Positions 6,749 to 12,548 of a stretch of 17,166 nt of DNA are shown here, piece after piece. A program made the position numbers and the translations under genes. Position 1 is the stretch's first letter, and every line of letters starts with the position of its first letter. This stretch comes from SFLA01 sp045533895 (GTDB lineage Bacteria > Bacillota > Clostridia > Oscillospirales > CAG-382). The stretch lies in the NCBI GenBank assembly GCA_045533895.1, contig JAZSIT010000051.1, positions 1 to 17,166 on the forward strand, written 5' to 3'. The notes below the pieces were generated by a model. That model did not search any database and was not told where the DNA came from. It saw nothing but the letters and a program-made list of their open reading frames with translations.

Positions 6749-7498
6749 CTATTTTTTAACAGCTCTGGTGGCGATAAAGCAAGGTATGTTCAAATCGTGA
6801 AGTCTGCCGGAGCCGTTGGTATCCTCGTAAATATGGGTAAGCACAAAGCCTGCTTCAAGCTGACCGCCGAGCTGCTCCTCCATAGTGTGGGAAAACTGTA
6901 TGCCCCAATCGTTCTTAACGCTGTCATCATACAGCGCAGGGTCTTTAAGAGGGTTAAAGGGCAAGGAATATTTGACCGTGGTCTCGTCCTCATCAAACAG
7001 ATAATTTATACCGTTATCCAGTCCGCACAGCAAAACTCCGCCTTTTTTAAGTACGCGGTAACATTCCTTGAATATGGGCTTTACCTCTTCCACATAGCAA
7101 TTGGAAACGGGATGGAAGATTATATCAAAGCTTTCGTCCTCGAATGGCAGCCTCTTTGTCATATCGCCTTGAATGACGGTTACCTCGTATCCCTCTCTGG
7201 CGGCAACCATACGCTCGCTCTCACACTGAACAGAGGAATAATCCAGCACTGTACACAAAGCACCCAATGCGGAAAAAACGGGTATCTGCTGTCCGCCGCC
7301 GGAGGCAAGACCCAAAAGCTTTTTTCCTTTAAGAACCCCAAACCAACGGTGAGGTACAGTCTTGGTGGGTGTGAGCTTAACGCCCCAATCCCCTTCTGAA
7401 GCGCGTACATACTCTTCGTGGTCTATGGGCTTTCCCCATTCCCAACCTTCTTTACACCAAGCATCTATTGTTTTTGAATTTATTTCCTGATAATTCAT
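6749..7498 (-). CDS. Class I SAM-dependent methyltransferase
   Basis: A 249-residue Rossmann-fold methyltransferase of the Methyltransf_11 type. Motif I is KKLLGLASGGGQQ (59-71), with the acidic residue after beta-2 in VLDYS (84-88); GDM (111-113) and FDIIFHPVSNCYVE (124-137) correspond to the later SAM-pocket strands, followed by ECYRVLKKGGVLL (145-157). The N-terminal stretch (DAWCKEGWEWGKPI) is typical of a clostridial subgroup of unknown substrate. The ATG at 7498 has GAGG 5 bp upstream, and that ribosome site overlaps the stop region of the Crp/Fnr gene, which ends 9 bp before it, so the two are one operon. Whether the methyltransferase takes part in the same stress response is not visible. 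Confidence 0.88.
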   Translation of the reverse strand: MNYQEINSKTIDAWCKEGWEWGKPIDHEEYVRASEGDWGVKLTPTKTVPHRWFGVLKGKKLLGLASGGGQQIPVFSALGALCTVLDYSSVQCESERMVAAREGYEVTVIQGDMTKRLPFEDESFDIIFHPVSNCYVEEVKPIFKECYRVLKKGGVLLCGLDNGINYLFDEDETTVKYSLPFNPLKDPALYDDSVKNDWGIQFSHTMEEQLGGQLEAGFVLTHIYEDTNGSGRLHDLNIPCFIATRAVKK

Positions 7499-7507
7499 CT
7501 TTTCCTC

Positions 7508-8170
7508 TTAATATAACAACTCAAAGCGGTTCTTGCGGCAGTCCAGCACGCCCTCTGCCTTAAGCTTGCTTATTTCAGCGGAAAGACCGCTTCGGTCCAC
7601 CTCCAGATAATCTGCAAGCTCCTGTCTGTCAAAGGGTATCTCAAAGCTGTTGCTTCCGGCTTTTTTGGAGCGGAACAAAAGATATGCAAGTAATTTTTCT
7701 CTGGTCGTGCGTTTTGATGTAATTTCTATCTTCTGATGGAACATAATATTCTTGGTGGCAAGATCCTTCATAAGATTGAAAATAAGCTGCTGGTGGAATC
7801 CGCAATTATTGGAGCAGGTGTGAAGAATGTGTCCGCAATCGATAAGCATTACCTCGCTTGGTTCGTTTGCTATAATGGTCACGGGAATATGCCCTACCTC
7901 CGCACAAGCGAAGGATTCGCAAAACGTATCCGCAGTCTCAACCTCAGAAACGATACTGCGGTTACCGAAATAATCTATCTGAACTATCTGGGCGGAGCCG
8001 GAAAGCATTATTCCGATATATTTTGCCGGATTCCCCTCGGCAATAATGGTATACTTTTTATCAAAGCTTGCTATCTTTGCACCAAGGCAGGTAAGCATTT
8101 TGGTAAGATTATCGTCTGCTATATTCTGAAACAAGGAGCATTTTCTTAAAACATTTAAATATTTTTGCAT
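7508..8170 (-). CDS. Crp/Fnr-family transcriptional regulator
   Basis: A 220-residue regulator with an N-terminal cyclic-nucleotide-binding-like beta barrel (about 10-115) and a C-terminal winged helix-turn-helix. The HTH is FDRQELADYLEVDRSGLSAEI (180-200 in order), preceded by SKRTTREKLLAYL (152-164), characteristic of the clostridial members that control redox and nitrosative-stress genes. It lacks the FNR N-terminal Cys cluster but has eight Cys in all, including C112, C119 and C123 near the dimer helix, which could bind a cofactor or sense redox state. The ATG at 8170 has GGAG 6 bp upstream; the open frame extends to 8506 but would overlap the divergent ferredoxin gene and is rejected. 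It faces the redox operon, and the palindrome at 8184-8199 lies between them, so it probably regulates that operon and itself. An HcpR-like function is possible but not shown. Confidence 0.92.
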   Translation of the reverse strand: MQKYLNVLRKCSLFQNIADDNLTKMLTCLGAKIASFDKKYTIIAEGNPAKYIGIMLSGSAQIVQIDYFGNRSIVSEVETADTFCESFACAEVGHIPVTIIANEPSEVMLIDCGHILHTCSNNCGFHQQLIFNLMKDLATKNIMFHQKIEITSKRTTREKLLAYLLFRSKKAGSNSFEIPFDRQELADYLEVDRSGLSAEISKLKAEGVLDCRKNRFELLY

Positions 8171-8183
8171 ATTTTTCTCCGTT

Positions 8184-8199
8184 TGTTGAAATTTCAACA
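8184..8199. promoter_or_regulatory. Palindromic site, likely Crp/Fnr operator
   Basis: TGTTGAAATTTCAACA is a perfect 16-bp palindrome with TTGAA/TTCAA half-sites, like the TTGAT/ATCAA halves of FNR sites. Its centre (8191.5) is about 41.5 bp before the predicted start of the redox operon (about 8233), the class II activator position. It is about 15 bp downstream of the predicted start of the regulator gene (about 8207), a position for autorepression. Confidence 0.7.
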
Positions 8200-8213
8200 G
8201 AATTCTTTTTGCC

Positions 8214-8242
8214 ATTATACTATAATAGCATCGTAAAAGCAA
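8214..8242 (-). promoter_or_regulatory. Promoter of the Crp/Fnr gene
   Basis: On the minus strand TTGCTT (8242-8237), 17 bp, then a perfect TATAAT (8219-8214). The -35 overlaps the ribosome site of the divergent ferredoxin gene, and the -10 lies one base from that gene's -10, so the two promoters compete for the same DNA. Confidence 0.6.
8221..8226 (+). promoter_or_regulatory. -10 element of the redox operon promoter, no good -35
   Basis: TATAAT at 8221-8226 matches the consensus, while the hexamer 17 bp upstream (CAGAAT, 8198-8203) does not resemble TTGACA. A strong -10 with a poor -35 replaced by a palindrome is the usual form of a class II activator-dependent promoter. Confidence 0.6.
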
Positions 8243-8257
8243 GGAGGCGAAATAAAA

Positions 8258-8950
8258 ATGGTCAGAAAGATAATTAAGATAAACGAAGAAAAGTGTAACG
8301 GATGCGGCGCGTGTGCCGCCGCCTGCCACGAAGGTGCTATTGAAATGGTAAACGGAAAAGCACGTCTTACAAGAGAGGATTATTGCGATGGATTGGGAGA
8401 TTGTCTTCCTGCCTGCCCCGTTGACGCCATAAGCTTTGAAGAAAGAGAAGCTCCTGCATACGATGAGGCTGCTGTTATGGCTGCCAAAGCAAAAAAAGCT
8501 CCCCAAAAGCTTCCCTGCGGCTGCCCCGGAAGCAACGCAAAAGCTATTAAACGCGAAGCTCCTGCGGTAAAGAATATATCGGTAGCCAGCCAGCTTTCAC
8601 AATGGCCCTGCCAGATAAAGCTGGTACCGGTAAACGCACCTTATTTTGAGAACGCAAACCTGCTTATCGCCGCTGACTGTACGGCTTACGCTTACGGAAA
8701 CTTCCATAACGAGTTTATAAGAAACCACATAACGCTTATAGGCTGTCCCAAGCTGGACGAGGGTGATTACGCAGAAAAGCTTACACGAATCATATCTGAA
8801 AACAACATAAAGAGCGTTAAGATAGTACGTATGGAGGTGCCTTGCTGCGGCGGTATTGAAAACGCAGTAAAGCGTGCACTTCAGGCAAGCGGAAAATTCA
8901 TTCCCTGGCAGGTGGTAACAATTTCCACAGACGGAAGAATTTTGGAATAA
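8258..8950 (+). CDS. Ferredoxin-type Fe-S protein with extra Cys pairs
   Basis: A 230-residue cytoplasmic iron-sulfur protein, probably an electron carrier for the enzymes after it. The N-terminus is a two-cluster ferredoxin fold: CNGCGACAAAC (13-23) is a full CxxCxxCxxxC set, while CDGLGDCLPACP (43-54) has Leu46 where the second Cys would be. The second site may therefore hold a [3Fe-4S] or no cluster; I recall similar CDGLG motifs in this family. After an Ala/Lys-rich linker (68-105) comes a domain with PCGCPG (86-91), C141 in AADCTAYAYG, C163 and MEVPCCGG (192-199), which could bind another metal or cluster. AAGGAGG lies 10 bp before the ATG. It is the first gene of the redox operon, divergent from the Crp/Fnr gene. 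Relatives often lie beside hybrid-cluster or flavodiiron genes. Confidence 0.9.
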   Translation: MVRKIIKINEEKCNGCGACAAACHEGAIEMVNGKARLTREDYCDGLGDCLPACPVDAISFEEREAPAYDEAAVMAAKAKKAPQKLPCGCPGSNAKAIKREAPAVKNISVASQLSQWPCQIKLVPVNAPYFENANLLIAADCTAYAYGNFHNEFIRNHITLIGCPKLDEGDYAEKLTRIISENNIKSVKIVRMEVPCCGGIENAVKRALQASGKFIPWQVVTISTDGRILE

Positions 8951-8956
8951 AATCGA

Positions 8957-8985
8957 TTGAATTATTAAAATTAATGTGGTATAAT
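8957..8985 (+). promoter_or_regulatory. Internal promoter before the flavodiiron gene
   Basis: TTGAAT (8957-8962), 17 bp, then TATAAT (8980-8985), with an extended -10 TG at 8977-8978. It falls in the 68-bp gap after the ferredoxin gene, so the flavodiiron-to-BFD genes could be made without the first gene. A short dyad TTACT-AA-AGTAA (8991-9002) begins near the predicted start and may be a control site. Confidence 0.7.
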
Positions 8986-9018
8986 TCTACTTACTAAAGT
9001 AAACGGAGACGTGTGATT

Positions 9019-10809
9019 ATGAAAATAACCAACGACATTAAATATATCGGCGTTAACGACCATCAGGTAGACTTATTTGAGGGACAATATGACGTTCCCA
9101 ACGGTATGTCGTATAATTCTTACGTTATAATTGATGAAAAGATTGCTGTAATGGACACGGTAGACGCCAACTTCACACACCAGTGGCTGGATAATCTGCA
9201 GAATGCGCTTGACGGCAAAAAGCCTGATTACCTCGTCATTCAGCACATGGAACCTGACCATTCCGCAAACATTGTCAATTTCATTAAGGCTTACCCCGAG
9301 ACAAAAATAGTTTCCTCCGCAAAAGCCTTTAATATGATGAGGAATTTTTTCGGTACAGACTTTGCTGAGAAGCAGGTAGTTGTCGGCGAAGGCGACACTC
9401 TTTCTCTCGGCAAGCACGTACTCACCTTTGTTACCGCGCCTATGGTCCACTGGCCCGAAGTAATCGTTACCTATGACAGCACGGACAAGGTGCTGTTTTC
9501 CGCAGACGGATTCGGAAAGTTCGGCGCTTTAGATGTTGAAGAGGACTGGGCGTGCGAGGCAAGAAGATATTATATCGGTATTGTCGGAAAATACGGTGCG
9601 CAGGTACAAAATCTTCTCAAGAAAGCCGCAGGGCTTGATATTCAGATAATCTGCCCTCTCCACGGTCCCGTTCTTACCGAAAATCTGGGATATTATATTA
9701 ACCTTTATGATATTTGGTCTTCCTACAGACCCGAAGAAGAAGGAATCGTTATTGCATATACCTCTGTTTACGGCAACACAAAGAAGGCGGTTATGCTTTT
9801 GGCTGAAAAACTGAAGGAAAGAGGATGCCCCAAGGTTGTTGTAAACGACCTTGCAAGATGCGATATGGCTGAGGCAGTCGAGGACGCATTCCGTTACAGC
9901 AAATTAGTGCTTGCGACCACTACCTATAACGCAGAGATATTCCCCTTTATGCGTGAGTTTATAAACCACCTTACCGAGCGCTCATATCAAAACCGCACGG
10001 TAGCCCTTATAGAAAACGGATCTTGGGCACCCTTGGCTGCAAAGGTTATGAAGGGAATGTTTGAAAAGAGCAAAAACATTACCTTTACCGATACCACCGT
10101 AAAAATACTCTCTGCCCTTAACGAAGAGAGCATGGCACAGCTTGATGCATTGGCAGACGAGCTTTGCAAGGAATATATTGCCATGGAAGGCGAAACCGCC
10201 AACAAAAACGATCTTACTGCTTTGTTTAATATCGGATACGGATTGTACGTGGTAACCTCCAATGACGGAAAGAAGGATAATGGTCTTATCGTCAACACAG
10301 TCACTCAGGTGACCAATACTCCCAACAGAATTGCAGTTACCATAAATAAGGACAGCTATTCCCACCACGTTATAAAGCAGACGGGAATTATGAATATTAA
10401 CTGTCTCACCGTTGACGCACCCTTCAGTGTGTTTGAAAAATTCGGGTTTGTAAGCGGCAGAAACGTTGATAAATTTGCTGATTGCACTCCCAAGCGTTCC
10501 GACAACGGGCTGGTATTCTTGCCCAGATATATTAACTCATTTATGTCCCTTAAGGTTGAGCAGTATGTGGACCTTGATACCCATGGTATGTTTATCTGTT
10601 CAGTGACCGAAGCGAGAGTTATTTCCGATAAGGAAACAATGACATACACCTATTATCAGAGCAACGTAAAGCCCAAGCCCGAAACCGAGGGCAAGAAGGG
10701 TTACGTCTGCAAGATATGCGGCTATATTTACGAAGGAGATACCCTTCCCGATGATTTTATCTGCCCCCTGTGCAAGCACGGCGCGGTAGATTTCGAAGAA
10801 ATAAAATAA
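9019..10809 (+). CDS. Multidomain flavodiiron protein: beta-lactamase-like, flavodoxin, flavin reductase, rubredoxin
   Basis: A 596-residue cytoplasmic oxidase that would reduce O2 to water and/or NO to N2O. The diiron beta-lactamase-like domain (1-240) has all ligands: HMEPDH (76-81: His76, Glu78, Asp80, His81), His144 in VHWPE, Asp163 in SADGFGKFG and His215 in CPLHG. The flavodoxin domain (243-390) has the FMN loop TSVYGNT (248-254). A flavin reductase-like domain follows (about 398-545; LFNIGYGLYVVTS, HHVIKQTG). The end is a short-spaced rubredoxin (CKIC 564-567, CPLC 582-585) with only 14 residues between the Cys pairs, as in rubrerythrin. It is thus an FprA plus an Hrb-like electron module in one chain, which may accept electrons directly from NAD(P)H. 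The ATG at 9019 is chosen because GGAG lies 10 bp upstream; the in-frame GTG at 9013 is too close. Confidence 0.96.
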   Translation: MKITNDIKYIGVNDHQVDLFEGQYDVPNGMSYNSYVIIDEKIAVMDTVDANFTHQWLDNLQNALDGKKPDYLVIQHMEPDHSANIVNFIKAYPETKIVSSAKAFNMMRNFFGTDFAEKQVVVGEGDTLSLGKHVLTFVTAPMVHWPEVIVTYDSTDKVLFSADGFGKFGALDVEEDWACEARRYYIGIVGKYGAQVQNLLKKAAGLDIQIICPLHGPVLTENLGYYINLYDIWSSYRPEEEGIVIAYTSVYGNTKKAVMLLAEKLKERGCPKVVVNDLARCDMAEAVEDAFRYSKLVLATTTYNAEIFPFMREFINHLTERSYQNRTVALIENGSWAPLAAKVMKGMFEKSKNITFTDTTVKILSALNEESMAQLDALADELCKEYIAMEGETANKNDLTALFNIGYGLYVVTSNDGKKDNGLIVNTVTQVTNTPNRIAVTINKDSYSHHVIKQTGIMNINCLTVDAPFSVFEKFGFVSGRNVDKFADCTPKRSDNGLVFLPRYINSFMSLKVEQYVDLDTHGMFICSVTEARVISDKETMTYTYYQSNVKPKPETEGKKGYVCKICGYIYEGDTLPDDFICPLCKHGAVDFEEIK

Positions 10810-10829
10810 CTTTTTGGAGGAAAATTATT

Positions 10830-11216
10830 ATGTGTAAAGAAACTAAATTTTACATCTGCGAACATTGCGGAAATATTGTGGGCATGATCAACGATTCCGG
10901 CGTGCCCCTTGTATGCTGCGGTCAGAAAATGAAAAAGCTTGAAGCAGGCACTGTTGAAGCAAGCAAAGAAAAGCATATTCCCGTTGTTACCCGTGAAGGT
11001 GATACCGTTAAGGTTTGCGTGGGCAGCGTTGAGCATCCCATGACCGAAGAACACAGCATTACTTGGGTATATCTGCAGACCTGCAGAGGCGGCCAGAGAA
11101 AATGCTTAAAGCCGGGTGACGCCCCTGTGGTTACCTTCGCTCTCTGCGAAGAAGAACCCGTTGCAGTTTACGCTTATTGCAACCTCCACGGTTTGTGGAA
11201 GGCTGACGTTGAATAA
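10830..11216 (+). CDS. dfx: Desulfoferrodoxin (2Fe superoxide reductase)
   Basis: A 128-residue superoxide reductase that turns superoxide into hydrogen peroxide without making O2. The N-terminal desulforedoxin-like domain binds Fe(Cys)4 through C10, C13, C29 and C30 (CEHC and CC). The catalytic domain binds the Fe(His)4Cys centre: EKHIPV (47-52, with Glu47, Lys48 and His49), EHP (His69), EEHSI (His75) and CNLHG (Cys117, His120). All ligands and the catalytic Glu/Lys are present and the length is typical. The ATG at 10830 has GGAGG 9 bp upstream; the frame is open upstream to 10770, but that part overlaps the flavodiiron gene. It lies 20 bp after the flavodiiron gene and 19 bp before rubredoxin, its usual electron donor. 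Confidence 0.97.
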   Translation: MCKETKFYICEHCGNIVGMINDSGVPLVCCGQKMKKLEAGTVEASKEKHIPVVTREGDTVKVCVGSVEHPMTEEHSITWVYLQTCRGGQRKCLKPGDAPVVTFALCEEEPVAVYAYCNLHGLWKADVE

Positions 11217-11235
11217 TTTACGGAGGAAATTTACT

Positions 11236-11394
11236 ATGAAAAAATATGTATGTGAAATTTGCGGCTGGACTTACGATGAAGCGTTGGGTGATCCCGACCG
11301 CGGAATAGCCCCCGGCACCAAGTTTGAAGACCTGCCCGAGGATTTTGAATGTGCTGTTTGCGGCGTAGGCAAGGATAATTTCAGCGAGGAATAA
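11236..11394 (+). CDS. Rubredoxin
   Basis: A 52-residue electron carrier with one Fe(Cys)4 centre: CEICG (6-10) and CAVCG (39-43), with WTYDEALGDPDRGIAPGT between them, the classic rubredoxin sequence and length. It would donate electrons to desulfoferrodoxin and perhaps to the flavodiiron fusion. GGAGG lies 9 bp before the ATG. The stop is 6 bp before the next gene, whose ribosome site (GAGGA) lies in the last codons of this one, so the two are translationally linked. Confidence 0.96.
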   Translation: MKKYVCEICGWTYDEALGDPDRGIAPGTKFEDLPEDFECAVCGVGKDNFSEE

Positions 11395-11400
11395 CCAAAA

Positions 11401-11610
11401 ATGAAAGAAAATTATATGGTCTGCAACTGTAAGCAGGTAAGCTATGTTGATATTGCAAACGCACTCCACGAACATAGCAAATTCAACGACGTGCTGGAAG
11501 CCTTTGACGATGTTCAGAAGGTAACCCACTGTTCCACCGGTTGCGGCGGTTGCCATCAAAAGGTGCTGGATATTATATCCGAACTGCTTATGGGCCACGA
11601 AAAGGTATAA
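11401..11610 (+). CDS. Small BFD-like [2Fe-2S]-binding protein
   Basis: A 69-residue protein of the bacterioferritin-associated ferredoxin / NirB-type (2Fe-2S)-binding fold. The cluster Cys are in VCNCKQ (C8, C10) and HCSTGCGGC (C44, C48, C51), with about 33 residues between the pairs, the BFD pattern. In the cell such proteins pass electrons or store and sense iron-sulfur status; a partner bacterioferritin is not present in the window. It starts 6 bp after rubredoxin and is the last gene before the terminator at 11624. The ATG at 11401 is chosen because GAGG lies about 10 bp upstream; Met6 is a less likely start. Confidence 0.85.
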   Translation: MKENYMVCNCKQVSYVDIANALHEHSKFNDVLEAFDDVQKVTHCSTGCGGCHQKVLDIISELLMGHEKV

Positions 11611-11623
11611 ATGTAGTCACCAC

Positions 11624-11667
11624 AAAAACAAGTATCGGCGGCAAAATTTAGCCGATACTTGTTTTTT
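11624..11667 (+). terminator. Intrinsic terminator of the redox operon
   Basis: A 16-bp stem (11624-11639 with 11651-11666), an 11-nt loop, and a six-T run (11662-11667) that forms part of the stem and tail. It is only 23 bp before the ZIP start codon, so it either separates the two units or acts as an attenuator. Confidence 0.9.
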
Positions 11668-11689
11668 GGTATAGCAAGGAGACGTTTGT

Positions 11690-12442
11690 ATGGAAATGGT
11701 ATTGTTGACAGCCTTAGGAGTTGGCGGCGCGACTGTTATCGGAAGCGTTGTCGGCTTTATATTCAAAAAAGTATCTCACAAGTTTTCGGATATTGTTTTA
11801 TCCTTCGCGGCGGGTGTAATGCTGGCGGCGGCTGTACTTGGACTTATACTGCCCTCAGTGGAATACGGAGGAAAGTGGGGACTTTTAATTACCGTTGCCG
11901 GAATATTTACAGGCGCTTTGTGCTTAAACCTTATAGACAAGCTGGTGCCCCATCTTCACAGATTGGTGGGCACAGAGGATGAAACGCACAACAACGCGAA
12001 TTTAAGCAAGGTACTGCTGTTCGTAGCCGCCATTGCCATACATAATCTGCCCGAAGGTATTGCGGCAGGTGTGGGATTCGGCGCGGGAGATACAACCCAG
12101 GCGTTGATAATTGCAGGAGGCATCGCACTGCAGAATATACCTGAAGGTATGGTAATTATCGGCCCCATGCTGGCGGCAGGAGTAAGCCCCAAAAAGACAT
12201 TTATCTGTGCTATGATAACCGGACTTGTTGAGGTTGCCGGTACCCTTATCGGATATTTTGCAGTAAGTATAGCTTCGGCAATACTTCCCTTTGCTTTGGC
12301 TTTTGCAGGCGGTACTATGCTTTACGTTATAAGCGACGAGATGATACCCGAAACCCACGCTCACGGAAACCAGCGCGGTGCCACATACGCACTGCTTGTA
12401 GGATTCTGCATTATGCTTGTAACCGATATATTGTTAGGTTAA
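11690..12442 (+). CDS. ZIP-family divalent metal transporter
   Basis: A 250-residue inner-membrane transporter of the ZIP (ZupT/GufA) family that likely imports Zn2+, Fe2+ or Mn2+. The metal-binding helices are clear: AIHNLPEG (116-123) and ALQNIPEG (146-153). About eight hydrophobic segments are present, and the short His-containing loop HLHRLVGTEDETHNN (88-102) lies between the third and fourth helices. Length is normal. AAGGAG lies 8 bp before the ATG. It follows the redox operon terminator closely, and I see no good promoter of its own: TTGCCA (11550-11555) and TATTAT (11571-11576) inside the BFD gene have a poor 15-bp spacing. It may be expressed by read-through, which would tie metal supply to the iron enzymes upstream. 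The metal cannot be told from sequence. Confidence 0.93.
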   Translation: MEMVLLTALGVGGATVIGSVVGFIFKKVSHKFSDIVLSFAAGVMLAAAVLGLILPSVEYGGKWGLLITVAGIFTGALCLNLIDKLVPHLHRLVGTEDETHNNANLSKVLLFVAAIAIHNLPEGIAAGVGFGAGDTTQALIIAGGIALQNIPEGMVIIGPMLAAGVSPKKTFICAMITGLVEVAGTLIGYFAVSIASAILPFALAFAGGTMLYVISDEMIPETHAHGNQRGATYALLVGFCIMLVTDILLG

Positions 12443-12445
12443 AAT

Positions 12446-12482
12446 AACAAGGCGTTTTCGAAAGGAAATCGCCTTGTTTTTA
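12446..12482 (+). terminator. Intrinsic terminator after the ZIP gene
   Basis: AACAAGGCG (12446-12454) pairs with CGCCTTGTT (12470-12478), extended inside by TTTC/GAAA past one T-T mismatch, followed by a run of T. It lies 3 bp after the stop codon. Confidence 0.85.
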
Positions 12483-12490
12483 TTCTACTG

Positions 12491-12519
12491 TTGAAAAGCC
12501 GGTAAAAATATGTTACACT
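12491..12519 (+). promoter_or_regulatory. Promoter of the DUF4855 lipoprotein gene
   Basis: TTGAAA (12491-12496), 17 bp, then TACACT (12514-12519), with an extended -10 TG at 12511-12512. The predicted start near 12526 gives a leader of about 23 nt containing GGAGG 7 bp before the ATG. Confidence 0.65.
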
Positions 12520-12548
12520 ATTTTTAACAAACAAATGGAGGAAACGGT

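Noticed and set aside
8171..8506. N-terminal extension of the Crp/Fnr gene
   Set aside because: It would overlap the divergent ferredoxin gene and pass through both promoters. The ATG at 8170 has a good ribosome site and gives the normal family length.
10770..10829. Longer desulfoferrodoxin start inside the flavodiiron gene
   Set aside because: The extension encodes no family sequence, while the ATG at 10830 follows a GGAGG and gives the standard 128-residue protein.
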